A stretch of 64,000 bases of DNA from Pseudomonadota bacterium (lineage in GTDB: Bacteria; Pseudomonadota; Alphaproteobacteria; Rhizobiales; Pleomorphomonadaceae). Both the position numbers and the translations under genes were made by a program. Location: NCBI GenBank assembly GCA_023436885.1, contig JAEZHI010000034.1, positions 1 through 64,000 of the forward strand, in the 5' to 3' direction. Of the stretch, positions 43,981-53,590 are shown piece by piece; the stretch's first letter is position 1; the number at the start of each line of letters is the position of its first letter. The notes under the pieces were generated by a model. That model had not been told where the DNA came from. It saw only the letters and a list, made by a program, of their open reading frames with translations, and did not search any database.

Positions 43981-45060
43981 ATGAAGACCATTGTCATTGC
44001 CGAGGCCGGCGTTAACCACAATGGCTCGATCGATTTGGCGCTCAAGTTAATTGAAAAGGCCGTCGAAGCTGGGGCTGACGCCGTCAAGTTTCAGACTTTC
44101 CGGGCGGAAAACGTCATCTCGTCGGCGGCGCCGAAGGCAGAGTATCAAAAGGCTGCTACAGGCGAATCGGAGAGCCAGCTTGAGATGGTCCGAAAGTTGG
44201 AGCTGACAGCCGACGATCATTGGCGCCTGCTGGAACGATGCAGAGAGTTAGGAATTGAGTTCCTATCCACCCCGTTCGATGTTCCGAGCGCAGAAATGCT
44301 CGTCAGGAAGCTCGGCTTAGCGCGCCTGAAAATTCCGTCCGGCGAGGTTACCAACGGCCCGTTCCTGCTGACGCTCGGTGGTTACAAGCTGCCGACGATC
44401 CTTTCGACGGGCATGTGCACGCTCGGCGAAATCGAGACGGCACTTGGAGTTCTCGCTTTCGCCTTCACCGATTTCCCCGCACCGCCGAGTTTGGCAGCCT
44501 TTGGTGAGGCCTTCCGTTCGGCCCAGGGGCAAAAGGCGCTGAAAGAGCGCGTAACCCTCCTGCATTGCACCACGGAGTATCCCGCTCCGTTCGGCGAGAC
44601 CAATTTGCGCGCCATGGATACACTTTCGGCGGCGTTTGGGTTGCCGGTCGGTTTCTCCGATCATACACCGGGGATATCCATCGCCATTGCAGCCGTTGCC
44701 CGTGGCGCGATGGTCATTGAAAAACATTTCACGCTCGACCGCGCGTTGCCCGGTCCCGACCATACCGCATCCCTCGAGCCCGCCCAACTGGCAGATATGA
44801 TTCGCTCGATCCGCGAAGTGGAACTGGCTCTCGGGGACGGTTTGAAGATCGCCACTCCATCCGAAGCGGCGAACCGAGCGATTGCGCGCCGCAGCCTCAC
44901 TGTCCTGCAAGACGTCAAGGCGGGAACCCCTTGGACTCCCGAAAACCTCGGTTGCAAGCGTCCGGGTAGCGGCATCTCGCCTTTCGAATATTGGAACCAC
45001 ATCGGTACGAAGGCTGACAGGGATTATGAGCGAGATGCTCTCCTCGGCACAACCAACTGA
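43981..45060 (+). CDS. neuB: Nonulosonic (sialic/legionaminic) acid synthase
   Basis: A 359-residue NeuB-family enzyme that condenses an N-acyl amino sugar with phosphoenolpyruvate. Residues about 1-270 form the TIM barrel (IAEAGVNHNGSIDLA, ADAVKFQTFRAENV, STPFDVPSAE, LHCTTEYPAP, GFSDHTPG, EKHFTLDR). Residues about 290-345 are the antifreeze-like SAF domain (RRSLTVLQDVKAG, ENLGCKRPGSGI). With legB, legC and a PtmE-like gene nearby, legionaminate synthase (LegI) is the likeliest activity. Pseudaminate is less likely, because no PseB/PseC pair is seen. First gene of the operon. Confidence 0.92.
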   Translation: MKTIVIAEAGVNHNGSIDLALKLIEKAVEAGADAVKFQTFRAENVISSAAPKAEYQKAATGESESQLEMVRKLELTADDHWRLLERCRELGIEFLSTPFDVPSAEMLVRKLGLARLKIPSGEVTNGPFLLTLGGYKLPTILSTGMCTLGEIETALGVLAFAFTDFPAPPSLAAFGEAFRSAQGQKALKERVTLLHCTTEYPAPFGETNLRAMDTLSAAFGLPVGFSDHTPGISIAIAAVARGAMVIEKHFTLDRALPGPDHTASLEPAQLADMIRSIREVELALGDGLKIATPSEAANRAIARRSLTVLQDVKAGTPWTPENLGCKRPGSGISPFEYWNHIGTKADRDYERDALLGTTN

Positions 45061-46144
45061 GTGCGCATTCGCCATGTTTGAAACCACTGGCGACACCGGC
45101 ATGGAATGGCGGAAGGCTCTTCTGCCAAACAATGCCACTATCGAAGAGGCGATGGCCAGCATAAACGATTCAGGGCTGGGCATTGCGCTAATCGTGGACA
45201 TATCGCTGCGCCTTGTCGGCGTTGTCACCGACGGAGATCTGCGCCGGGCGGTGCTAGCGAGACGGGCGCTGAGCGCCCCCGTCTTGAGCGTGATGAACCG
45301 GACGCCTGTGACGGTCGAGCGCGGGGTACCAATTTCTGTCGAAGACGAGCAGCGATTTTCCAAGGTGCGCGGCCATCCGATCCCGATCGTCACGGCGGAC
45401 AACATTGTTGTCGGCTTGCTGGGGGTGGGAGTTCAGGTGGAGGCCCCACGCCGGGACAATTGGGTCCTTCTCATGGCGGGTGGCTTCGGAACCCGTCTGG
45501 GAGAACTGACCAAGAATTGCCCGAAGCCAATGCTGAAGGTCGGTGGACGACCGATCCTAGAACTGATCATCGAGCAGTTGATCCATCACGGCTTCCACAA
45601 ATTCTATATCTCCGTCCACTACTTGCCGGAGGTGATCGTCAACCATTTCGGCGACGGCTCGCAAATGGGCGTGACCATCAAATACCTCTACGAAACACAA
45701 CCCCTTGGAACTGGCGGCGCTCTAGGGTCAGTCGGTCAATTGGACTCCAAGCCGATTCTTGTGATGAATTGCGACCTTATCACTCGACTTGATCTCAACT
45801 CGCTTGCTGATTTCCACGAAGAGCAGAACAATGCTCTCACGGTCTGCGTTCGGGAGTATGGCTTTCCAGTCCCGTTCGGGGTCGCGGAGGGACATGAGGG
45901 CATTCTTCATCGGCTGGTCGAGAAGCCGTTGCAACGCTTTTTCGTTAATGCCGGCATCTACGTCGTCAATCCGGAGCTGGTTGCTACCTGCCAGCCGGGC
46001 AAGCGGATCGACATGCCCGACTTCATCAACGAGTTGCTCGCCAAGGGCGTGAAGATCGGGATGTTCCCCGTCTTCGAAACCTGGCTCGATGTCGGCCGAC
46101 CCGATGATTTCTCACTTGCGCAATCGATTTCGGTGAAGGCATGA
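45026..46144 (+). CDS. ptmE: PtmE-like CBS-domain sugar-phosphate nucleotidyltransferase
   Basis: A 372-residue fusion. Two CBS modules (about 30-140, with GIALIVDISLRLVGVVTDGDLRRAV) precede a sugar-1-phosphate nucleotidyltransferase domain (about 148-365). That domain carries VLLMAGGFGTRLGELTKNCPKPMLKVGG and VMNCDLITR (Mg site). In Campylobacter, PtmE makes GDP-GlcNAc precursors for legionaminic acid. The ATG at 45026 overlaps the neuB end by 35 bases; an ATG at 45074 is an alternative but has no ribosome site. It overlaps the next gene by ATGA. The nucleotide (GDP or UDP) is not readable from the sequence. Confidence 0.83.
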   Translation: MSEMLSSAQPTECAFAMFETTGDTGMEWRKALLPNNATIEEAMASINDSGLGIALIVDISLRLVGVVTDGDLRRAVLARRALSAPVLSVMNRTPVTVERGVPISVEDEQRFSKVRGHPIPIVTADNIVVGLLGVGVQVEAPRRDNWVLLMAGGFGTRLGELTKNCPKPMLKVGGRPILELIIEQLIHHGFHKFYISVHYLPEVIVNHFGDGSQMGVTIKYLYETQPLGTGGALGSVGQLDSKPILVMNCDLITRLDLNSLADFHEEQNNALTVCVREYGFPVPFGVAEGHEGILHRLVEKPLQRFFVNAGIYVVNPELVATCQPGKRIDMPDFINELLAKGVKIGMFPVFETWLDVGRPDDFSLAQSISVKA

Positions 46145-47142
46145 CAACGCTGTGCGGGACCTCCGCAGAGGAGTTGTTCCAGACGTTACCCACCGAACGG
46201 CGAATCAGAACGCTGTCGCCGGCTTACGTTGCCGCCGACGCGAAGCGATCAGACGACCTCAAACCCGTCTTTTTTTGTCACAGGGAAGGCAGCGCTTTCT
46301 GGCTGCACTCGTTTCACCTGTCGTCGACACCAGGGGTCGCGGCTTTTGACGTTCAGTCGGCTTATGGATATGGCGGTCCGGTATCCAATTGTGACGACCC
46401 AGGTTTTCTTGGCCGGGCGGATGAAGCCTATTGCGGGTATTGTTCTGAAAACGCCGTCGCTGCCGAATTCGTCCGCCTGCATCCGATGGCGGTTTCCTGG
46501 CAGCCCTTCGGTGGCGATATTTTTTTCGACCGGGACACGGTGGTCTTGCAACTCGGTGAAACGGCGCCGCGCGCAGGTTATTCTACGCGCGCCCGCACCG
46601 CGGTGCGCAAGGCGGAGCGGCAAGGGCTGACAATCGTCGAGTGCTCCGTCCAGGAGTGGATTGGCTATTTCGCGGAGTTCTATCGCGGCTCTATGCAAGA
46701 GATCGGAGCGCAACCCTTTTACCTGTTCGGCAACGCCTATTTCGACACCGTGTCTGGCCTCGACGGCCTCCGGCTTTTTTCCGTGGAGCAGGATGGAAGG
46801 TGGGTTTCCGCCGGCCTTTTTTTCTATGGCGGCGACACCGCCGAATACCATCTTTCGGGCACGACTCCAGAAGGCCGCCGGCTCGGAGCGACCAACCTGT
46901 TAATCGATCATGCAGCGTCCGTGGCGCGGCAGGAGGGATGCCGCTGGCTCTATCTTGGCGGTGGGACCAATGCGTCCGCAGACAACCCTCTTTTTTTCTT
47001 CAAGAAGAGCTTTTCCCAATTGCTTAGGCCATTTCGCATCGGCACTAGAGTTCATCGCGCAGATCTCTATTCAGAATTGAGACAGGCGCACCCGTCGAAA
47101 TACCGAACTGATCGTATCCTTTTTTATAGGCTCGCTTCCTGA
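46141..47142 (+). CDS. FemAB/GNAT-like acyltransferase
   Basis: A 333-residue protein with the GNAT-like fold of FemAB/BioF2-type transferases. The central GYSTRARTAVRKAERQGLTI is followed by FAEFYRGSMQEIGAQPFYLFG, AEYHLSGTTPEGRRLGATNLLI and a C-terminal FKKSFSQLLRPF. Such proteins transfer acetyl or aminoacyl groups to amino sugars or peptides. No LegH/NeuD-type acetyltransferase is visible in the cluster. This gene could therefore supply the 4-N-acyl group or another modification of the nonulosonic acid. That role is inferred from context. Confidence 0.7.
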   Translation: MTTLCGTSAEELFQTLPTERRIRTLSPAYVAADAKRSDDLKPVFFCHREGSAFWLHSFHLSSTPGVAAFDVQSAYGYGGPVSNCDDPGFLGRADEAYCGYCSENAVAAEFVRLHPMAVSWQPFGGDIFFDRDTVVLQLGETAPRAGYSTRARTAVRKAERQGLTIVECSVQEWIGYFAEFYRGSMQEIGAQPFYLFGNAYFDTVSGLDGLRLFSVEQDGRWVSAGLFFYGGDTAEYHLSGTTPEGRRLGATNLLIDHAASVARQEGCRWLYLGGGTNASADNPLFFFKKSFSQLLRPFRIGTRVHRADLYSELRQAHPSKYRTDRILFYRLAS

Positions 47143-47241
47143 TGGCCCAAACTCCAACGTCTCTAGCCGTAGCGACAGACCAGACGCCCGTCAGGCCACA
47201 TCCTTGCAAAACGGTATCCTTCGAACGGAGACCGCCGGTCC

Positions 47242-48411
47242 ATGTCTGAGCTTCAGCGCAGAAGAATAGCGGTGGTAACCAGCAGCCGGGCCGATTACGG
47301 CATCCTGCGATGGCTGATCGCTGATCTGATGGCGGACCCTTTGATCGACTGCAAAGTCGTTGTCACCGGCTCGCATCTCGTTCCCGAGGCTGGCATGACC
47401 TGTACCGCCATCGAGAGCGATGGGGTCGAGATTGCACGGCGTGTCGAAATCCAGATTGCGTCCGACACAAAGGCCGGCATGGCAAAGTCCGCCGGGCTAG
47501 CGCTGCTTTCCTTCAGTGACCTATTCGCCGATTTGTCCCCCGACGTGGTTGTGGTGCTCGGGGATCGCTATGAAATGGCAGCCATTGCGCTAGCCGCTTT
47601 CCTGGTTGGGATTCCGGTTGCTCACGTCTCCGGCGGAGAAAAGACCTCCGGTGCCATCGACGATTCGCTACGTCACGTCATCACGAAGGTATCTCGCTTC
47701 CATTTTGTTGCGGCCGAGGCTTACCAGCGTCGGGTCGTCCAGCTTGGCGAGCAACCAGAAACGGTGTTCAACGTGGGTGATCCTGGCCTGGACAACATCC
47801 ATCGTCTCGATCTTCTGGACCGGGAAGAGACCGCGCGACGGCTTGGGCTCAACCCACAAAGGCCGTTCTTCCTTGTCACCTACCACCCCGCAACGGGCGA
47901 GAAGACCGACCAAGTCGAGGTTATGGCTACCATGCTCGGCGCGCTCGATCGCCACACCGGTCACGATATCGTTCTGACGATGCCCAACACCGACGCCGGT
48001 TCGCACCAGATCGGCAAGATGGCCGTGGACTTCGCGGCCGTGCGCCCCGGCAGAGTACACCTTTCCCCCTCCCTCGGTCAGCTACTCTATCTCAGTGCAA
48101 TGAGGCATTGCGCAGTGGTGGTTGGAAACTCCTCGTCCGGAATCGTCGAAGCACCTGCGCTTAAGAAGCCCACGGTGAACGTTGGGCGTCGCCAGGAAGG
48201 CAGACTGAAAGCGGCCTCCATTATCGATTGTCACATGCCCGCCGAGATCGGCCGAGCGTTGGAGACAGCCCTGTCCGAGGCCTTTCAAGCCAGCCTTGCC
48301 GGCGTCGTGTCCCTCTACGGCGACATGGACGCCTCACGCAAAATCCACACCCTCCTGCGCGATCTCGATCTGTCAGGTGGAGTAGGTAAAGAATTCCACG
48401 ATATCGGGTGA
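47242..48411 (+). CDS. neuC: Hydrolysing UDP-sugar 2-epimerase (NeuC/LegG)
   Basis: A 389-residue GT-B-fold epimerase that removes UDP (or GDP) and inverts C2, giving the ManNAc-type substrate of NeuB. Signature segments are VTSSRADYGILRWL, VVVLGDRYEMAAIA, HVSGGEKTSGAIDDSLRHVITK and GNSSSGIVEAPALKKPTVNVGRRQEGR. The length is normal. In a pathway with LegB and LegC it should act on the 2,4-diacetamido-trideoxy sugar (LegG) rather than plain UDP-GlcNAc. It lies 99 bases after the acyltransferase gene and 3 bases before the next. Confidence 0.92.
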   Translation: MSELQRRRIAVVTSSRADYGILRWLIADLMADPLIDCKVVVTGSHLVPEAGMTCTAIESDGVEIARRVEIQIASDTKAGMAKSAGLALLSFSDLFADLSPDVVVVLGDRYEMAAIALAAFLVGIPVAHVSGGEKTSGAIDDSLRHVITKVSRFHFVAAEAYQRRVVQLGEQPETVFNVGDPGLDNIHRLDLLDREETARRLGLNPQRPFFLVTYHPATGEKTDQVEVMATMLGALDRHTGHDIVLTMPNTDAGSHQIGKMAVDFAAVRPGRVHLSPSLGQLLYLSAMRHCAVVVGNSSSGIVEAPALKKPTVNVGRRQEGRLKAASIIDCHMPAEIGRALETALSEAFQASLAGVVSLYGDMDASRKIHTLLRDLDLSGGVGKEFHDIG

Positions 48412-48414
48412 CGC

Positions 48415-49464
48415 ATGCGGCTCGGGGGAGAAATCGAGATACGGCCGGAGGACTTCGGTGGGCCGATGCCCCCGGTGAACTGGCCGCGACCGCAGGCAGA
48501 TCATTTTCTTTGGACCGACAGCGGACGGAGCGCACTTTACCTTGCAGCTCGCGAGCATGCAGCGCGGCGCGGCACAATGCGGGCTCATGTGCCGGCCTTC
48601 AGTTGCAGTTCGGTGACCGAGGCGCTCGTGTCCGCAGGCTACGACGTCGTCTACTATGACAGACCACCCGGGATGATGCAGGGCCAGCTTCCCGATTTGG
48701 CCAGGGACGAACTCCTCATCGTTATTCATTATTTCGGCTTGGAGAACCCCGACTACCCGATCCTCGCCGAGCGAGCCCTGAAGACTGGCGTTCGCATAGT
48801 CGAAGATTGCGTGCAGGCGAGCATCAACCGACGTTGGTGCCTGAAGGGCGACTTTGCGATCACTAGCTTGCGCAAGTTCCTGAGCGTACCGGACGGGGCC
48901 TGCTTGCTCAGTAGTCTACCCGTGCGGGCGGATCTGCTGCAAAGCGATGAAGGCTTCGTCTCCCGGCGGACCGCCGCAAAAGTGCTGCGCGCCAGCACCG
49001 ATGACGCCCAACGCTATCTGCGTCTGATCGAAGAGAGCGAAGAAAGCCTGTCCGCAGGCTCGCCGAGACGGCCATCGACGATGTCTGCGTTGCTGATGAG
49101 CAATCAGGACGTGGACGCCATCAGCGCAAGACGGCGCGAGAACTGGCGACGTCTTGAACGAGGTCTGGCACCGCTGATCGATAACAGGAAGATCAAACAA
49201 GTCCTGACCAACCTCCGGGAGGAGGAGGTTCCCCTCGGCTTTCCGATCGCCTTGCTCAACGGTGAACGTGATCGCGTCCGCGCAGAATTGCGGCATTCAG
49301 GCGTCTTTTGCCCCGTGCACTGGCCCCTGCCCCATCTCCCGGAGGGAGCTGCCCCGCTGGCGCGCAACCTGTCGCAGAACATTCTGACGCTACCCCTTGA
49401 TCAGCGATACGACCCGCCGGCCATGGATGCCTTGGCCCAACTTCTGATGGAGCTGCTGGCATAA
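48415..49464 (+). CDS. DegT/DnrJ-like PLP-dependent aminotransferase, divergent
   Basis: A 349-residue protein resembling the DegT/DnrJ/EryC1 sugar aminotransferases but divergent. It shows DSGRSALYLAAREHAARRG at the start of the fold, VEDCVQASI with the PLP-pairing Asp131, and FAITSLRKFLSVPDGACLL with Lys154 in the Schiff-base place. It does not look like LegC, which is encoded separately. It may install a second amino group or act with the FemAB-like protein. The substrate is unknown. Confidence 0.7.
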   Translation: MRLGGEIEIRPEDFGGPMPPVNWPRPQADHFLWTDSGRSALYLAAREHAARRGTMRAHVPAFSCSSVTEALVSAGYDVVYYDRPPGMMQGQLPDLARDELLIVIHYFGLENPDYPILAERALKTGVRIVEDCVQASINRRWCLKGDFAITSLRKFLSVPDGACLLSSLPVRADLLQSDEGFVSRRTAAKVLRASTDDAQRYLRLIEESEESLSAGSPRRPSTMSALLMSNQDVDAISARRRENWRRLERGLAPLIDNRKIKQVLTNLREEEVPLGFPIALLNGERDRVRAELRHSGVFCPVHWPLPHLPEGAAPLARNLSQNILTLPLDQRYDPPAMDALAQLLMELLA

Positions 49465-49504
49465 CAGCGCTTGGAACCGAACACCTGAGACGAGACGAAA
49501 AGAT

Positions 49505-50503
49505 ATGGCACGCAAAGCACTTGTAACTGGCGCCGATGGGTTCATTGGCTCGCATCTGACCGAACTGCTGGTTCGGCAGGGGTGGGAAGTTCGCGCCTTC
49601 GTCTACTATAATTCTTTCGGTAGCTGGGGTTGGCTTGATCGGTCGCCGTCTGAAATTCGAACGGAACTCGACGTCTTTGCCGGCGATATACGCGATCCGT
49701 TCGGTGTAAAGGAGGCTATGCGCGGCGTGGACACCGTCTTCAACCTGGCTGCACTGATCGGTATCCCCTATTCCTACCATTCCCCGCAGGCCTACGTTGA
49801 AACCAACATCAACGGGGTTTTGAATGTCCTGCAGGCGGCACGTGATCTCGGCACCAAGCGCGTGATTCAGACATCTACATCCGAGATCTACGGCACGGCG
49901 CGCTTCGTTCCCATCACCGAGGAGCATCCGGCCCAACCCCAATCGCCTTATTCAGCGACCAAGATCGCAGCGGATGCGCTGGCCGAGTCCTTCTACCGTT
50001 CCTTCGGACTCAACGTGGGAATTGCACGCCCCTTCAATACCTATGGACCGCGCCAGTCGGCGCGGGCTGTCATTCCGACGATCATCACTCAGCTCGCTGC
50101 AGGAAAGACCAGAATCAAGCTGGGAGCCGTGACACCCACGCGCGATTTTAACTTCGTATCGGATACTGCGCGGGGTTTCTTGTCGATGGCCGATGGCCCT
50201 ATCGCCGGACAGGCCTTCAACTTCGCCAGTGGCTACGACATTTCTGTCGGCGACACGGCGAAGCTGATCGCCGACATCATGAATGTCGAGCTCGAGATCG
50301 ACATGGATGAGAACCGTATTCGCCCGGCCGAGAGCGAGGTCGAAAGGCTGAACGGCGACGCCACCAAGGCAAACCACGTTCTCGGCTGGAAGCCGGAGTT
50401 CGGCGGGCTGGAAGGCTTCCGCCGAGGGCTTGGCATCACCATCGACTGGTTTCGAGATGACGCCAATCGGGGTGGATACAAAAGCGACATCTACAACGTC
50501 TGA
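49505..50503 (+). CDS. legB: NAD-dependent sugar-nucleotide 4,6-dehydratase (LegB)
   Basis: A 332-residue extended SDR. NAD binding is by TGADGFIGSHLTELL (8-22), the active site has STSEIYG and SPYSATK (Tyr149, Lys153), and ARPFNTYGPRQSARAVIP is the substrate loop. The overall style is that of LegB/GDP-GlcNAc 4,6-dehydratases, immediately upstream of a LegC-type aminotransferase. It would give the 4-keto-6-deoxy intermediate. It follows a 40-base gap. Confidence 0.87.
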   Translation: MARKALVTGADGFIGSHLTELLVRQGWEVRAFVYYNSFGSWGWLDRSPSEIRTELDVFAGDIRDPFGVKEAMRGVDTVFNLAALIGIPYSYHSPQAYVETNINGVLNVLQAARDLGTKRVIQTSTSEIYGTARFVPITEEHPAQPQSPYSATKIAADALAESFYRSFGLNVGIARPFNTYGPRQSARAVIPTIITQLAAGKTRIKLGAVTPTRDFNFVSDTARGFLSMADGPIAGQAFNFASGYDISVGDTAKLIADIMNVELEIDMDENRIRPAESEVERLNGDATKANHVLGWKPEFGGLEGFRRGLGITIDWFRDDANRGGYKSDIYNV

Positions 50504-50571
50504 TCGACGAAATGTAATGGCGGCGTGCCACGGGGCACGGGCCACACCGTCAACAATGCGGATTTCAGCAG

Positions 50572-51735
50572 ATGCATGCCCTGACCGAGGATCTGATTTC
50601 CTTCCTGCGCGACGAACTCAACCAGACCGGCAGAATCGCGCTCCACGAGCCGCTGATTGCCGGCAACGAAATGGCCTATGTGAAGGAGTGTCTCGACACC
50701 GGCTGGCTATCGTCGGTCGGCGCTTTTGTCGATCGCTTCGAGAAAGACTTCGCCGCCTATGTCGGTTCGGCCGCTGCGGTTGTCGCTGTCAATGGCACCG
50801 CGGCACTGCACGTCGCCCTGCATGCGCTGGGCGTCGGACAGGACGACCTCGTCATAGCGCCGACTTTGACGTTCGTCGCGACAGCCAATGCCATCCGTCA
50901 CTGCGGGGCCACTCCGCTTTTCGTCGATTCCTCACCAGAAACGTTGGGGCTCGACCCTGCTGCCTTGCGTCAGCTTCTGGCAGGCTGCGCCCTGAAGGAT
51001 GGAGCACTTTCTTACGGCGGGCGGCGCGTCGCGGCATGCGTGCCGGTCCACATATTCGGGCATGACAGCTCGATCGAGGATATTCTTGCGATCTGCGATG
51101 AGTACGGCATTCCTGTGGTCGAGGACAGCACCGAGGCACTTGGTTCCTTTGTCGGCACGAAGGCGTTAGGCACCTTCGGCAGGCTCGGCGTTTTCTCCTT
51201 CAATGGCAACAAGGTGATCACCACAGGCGGAGGTGGCATGATCGTCTCCAACGATGTGCAGCTCGCCGGGCGCATCAAGCACCTGACGACGACCGCCAGG
51301 GTCCGGGATCGTTGGAACTTCGTTCATGACGAGGTTGGCTGGAACTATCGGATGCCGAACATCAACGCGGCCATCGGCTGTGCACAGCTCGAAGCTCTGC
51401 CTGGGATGCTCGCGTGGAAGCGGGCGCTCACTCGGGCGTATCAGCAGCGTTTCGCCTCGGCCAGCGGTTGGCGATTCTTCAGCCCTTCCCCGATCGATCA
51501 GTCGAATTATTGGCTGAACGCGGTCCTGCTCGACAACGCCGGGGACCGCGACAAGGTACTCGAGGAGTGCAACGCGCAAGGCATCGAAACGAGGCCATGC
51601 TGGACCCTTCTTCATAAGCTCAAACCCTATCTCGACATGCCGCGCGCGTCGTCGCTCACCGGTGCACAAGACATCGAGGCAAGGCTGGTCAATATCCCCT
51701 CCTCTGCGTCCCTCGGGCGCCAATTGGTTCACTGA
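50572..51735 (+). CDS. legC: LegC-type sugar-nucleotide aminotransferase
   Basis: A 387-residue DegT-family PLP enzyme. It has VAVNGTAALHVALHALGVG, VEDSTEALGSFVGTKALGTFG (Asp185) and FSFNGNKVITTGGGGMI with Schiff-base Lys214. The N-terminal DTGWLSSVGAFVDRFEKDFA is typical of LegC. It transfers an amino group to C4 of the LegB product. The stop is 1 base before the preferred start of the kpsC-like gene. Confidence 0.9.
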   Translation: MHALTEDLISFLRDELNQTGRIALHEPLIAGNEMAYVKECLDTGWLSSVGAFVDRFEKDFAAYVGSAAAVVAVNGTAALHVALHALGVGQDDLVIAPTLTFVATANAIRHCGATPLFVDSSPETLGLDPAALRQLLAGCALKDGALSYGGRRVAACVPVHIFGHDSSIEDILAICDEYGIPVVEDSTEALGSFVGTKALGTFGRLGVFSFNGNKVITTGGGGMIVSNDVQLAGRIKHLTTTARVRDRWNFVHDEVGWNYRMPNINAAIGCAQLEALPGMLAWKRALTRAYQQRFASASGWRFFSPSPIDQSNYWLNAVLLDNAGDRDKVLEECNAQGIETRPCWTLLHKLKPYLDMPRASSLTGAQDIEARLVNIPSSASLGRQLVH

Positions 51736-51736
51736 G

Positions 51737-53590
51737 ATGGGACGCGTCACGGAAATGCTCCTCAAGGATTGTCGGGGGCCACTGCAGCCGCTGACGATAA
51801 GCCTACCAGCGGCCGGACGTCCCCTTTCGCTCTGGCGAACTCCGACGCCCCATGGCACGCTTGATCCCGCCGCCTTTGAACGCGCCCATGCATGGGCAAT
51901 GCGCAGTCCGCAAAAAGCAGAGGCGGCCATTGATAGCGGGCGAAAGCTGCGAGAGATGCTCGCCTTCTGCGCTCTTTCCGCATCATGCACGACGAGCGCG
52001 ATCACGCGCGACGATCTTGCGGCTGATCGCATTCTGCTTCTGGCAACGACCGGGGGAACGGAAGAAGATAGGAGCCGATACAGGAATCTAATCCGCATAC
52101 TGGCGGCACGATCTCCCGACACCAGGATTTATGTTCATTCCGGGCAAGCGTGCCTAGCCAGTGGCTTTGGGCCGCACGATGGGGTGGAGCCGCTTCCCCT
52201 TGAGCTTGACCCGGGGCAACTGGCCCACCTGTTTGACAAGGCTGCGACGGTCGATTCTCCGGTCGGCATTCTCCTGCAATGTTGCGGCCTGACGGTTACA
52301 GCCGAAGTTCCCGATGCCTTGCTGCCAGATGACACGCGAGAGGCATGTCTCTGGCTTCATTTGCTGTTTGAAAAGCTTGCCATCCATTTCGATCCGGCAA
52401 CCAACCTGCCCGCTCCGGCCTTTGATATCGCGCGGCTTGTCACGGATCGCCTGCGTCAGCATCGTGTCAATCGGACGGTCGCTGTCTTTACCGGCATCCA
52501 CGCCTGGAAAAAAACCACAACCGCCGCAATGTTCGGCTCGGCCGAGACCAGGCCCGACGTCCGAGACTTTGTCTGGCGTGCGCCGGAGAAGGCGCAAAAG
52601 AAAAAGCGCGCCTTTGCGGCCTGGGCCTCTTCCCTCGATGAGGCAACAGTCGAGCGTTGCCGAGTGTTGGGCGTGCCTCTGTTTCGCATTGAAGATGGAT
52701 TTATTCGCTCGGCAGGGCTCGGAGCGGCTGGCTTCCGCTCCCTTTCCTTCGTCCTGGACGATATGGGCATTCATTACGATGCCCGACAGCCAAGTAGGCT
52801 TGAGCATATACTGCAGACCGGCGTGTTCGATGACGCCTTACGCGCCAGAGCCAACCGGATCATCGGGGCTCTCGTGGATGGAGAGCTCACCAAGTACAAT
52901 CTCGCGGAAGCGGACACGGCGTTGCCGGTGCCGAGCGATCAAAGGGTGATCTTCGTACCGGGCCAGGTCGATGACGATGCTTCGTTGAAATACGGCGGCG
53001 CCGGCATGAACGGTCGGATGTTGCTGACGGCGACGCGCGAGCTCAATCCGGATGCCTTCATCATCTACAAACCACATCCAGATGTTCTGAACGGATTGCG
53101 CAACGGCTTCTCGGACCGTGGGGCAGCGCTTGAGCTGGCCGATCTGTTCGTGGAGCATCACTCGCCTCTTTCACTGATCGCTCTTGCCGACGAGGTTCAT
53201 ACCATCTCCTCGCTGACCGGGTTTGAGGCTCTCCTTCGCGGGCGAAAGGTGGTCTGCCATGGCCAGCCCTTCTATTCGGGCTGGGGACTGACGGAAGATC
53301 TTCGGCCGCTCGCCCGACGCACAAGAAAACTGACTGTTTCAGAGCTAGTGGCGGGCACACTCATCCTCTACCCGCACTATCTGGATCCGCTCACCGGAAC
53401 CAACACGTCGCCCGAAATCGTCATGGAACGGATTCTAAGCCACAAACGGAATCCACCGCCACCCGCCCTCGCTATGAGAGCCAGATGGCTCATCCGTCGG
53501 TGGTTGCGCCAACTGTCCGGCTATATGCCCAGTCAAGCCGGACCTGGGGCACAGTCGTCAGAGCTGAACAGGGGAGGACGGCGATCGTGA
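51737..53590 (+). CDS. kpsC: KpsC-like beta-Kdo transferase, single catalytic module
   Basis: A 617-residue capsule glycosyltransferase. Residues about 255-580 match the C-terminal module of E. coli KpsC: FRIEDGFIRSAGLG, FVPGQVDDDASLKYG, IYKPHPDVLNGLRNG, ADEVHTISSLTGFEALL and YSGWGLT. KpsC builds the beta-Kdo linker on the lipid anchor, usually with two modules. Here the first 250 residues do not resemble the KpsC N-module and are unassigned. Sinorhizobium RkpJ/LpsZ belong to the same family. The start is the first ATG after legC; an ATG at 51755 is also possible. Confidence 0.83.
   Translation: MGRVTEMLLKDCRGPLQPLTISLPAAGRPLSLWRTPTPHGTLDPAAFERAHAWAMRSPQKAEAAIDSGRKLREMLAFCALSASCTTSAITRDDLAADRILLLATTGGTEEDRSRYRNLIRILAARSPDTRIYVHSGQACLASGFGPHDGVEPLPLELDPGQLAHLFDKAATVDSPVGILLQCCGLTVTAEVPDALLPDDTREACLWLHLLFEKLAIHFDPATNLPAPAFDIARLVTDRLRQHRVNRTVAVFTGIHAWKKTTTAAMFGSAETRPDVRDFVWRAPEKAQKKKRAFAAWASSLDEATVERCRVLGVPLFRIEDGFIRSAGLGAAGFRSLSFVLDDMGIHYDARQPSRLEHILQTGVFDDALRARANRIIGALVDGELTKYNLAEADTALPVPSDQRVIFVPGQVDDDASLKYGGAGMNGRMLLTATRELNPDAFIIYKPHPDVLNGLRNGFSDRGAALELADLFVEHHSPLSLIALADEVHTISSLTGFEALLRGRKVVCHGQPFYSGWGLTEDLRPLARRTRKLTVSELVAGTLILYPHYLDPLTGTNTSPEIVMERILSHKRNPPPPALAMRARWLIRRWLRQLSGYMPSQAGPGAQSSELNRGGRRS

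Noticed and set aside
44317..45405. A 362-codon frame on the minus strand
   Set aside because: Antisense to neuB and the ptmE-like gene, both well supported.
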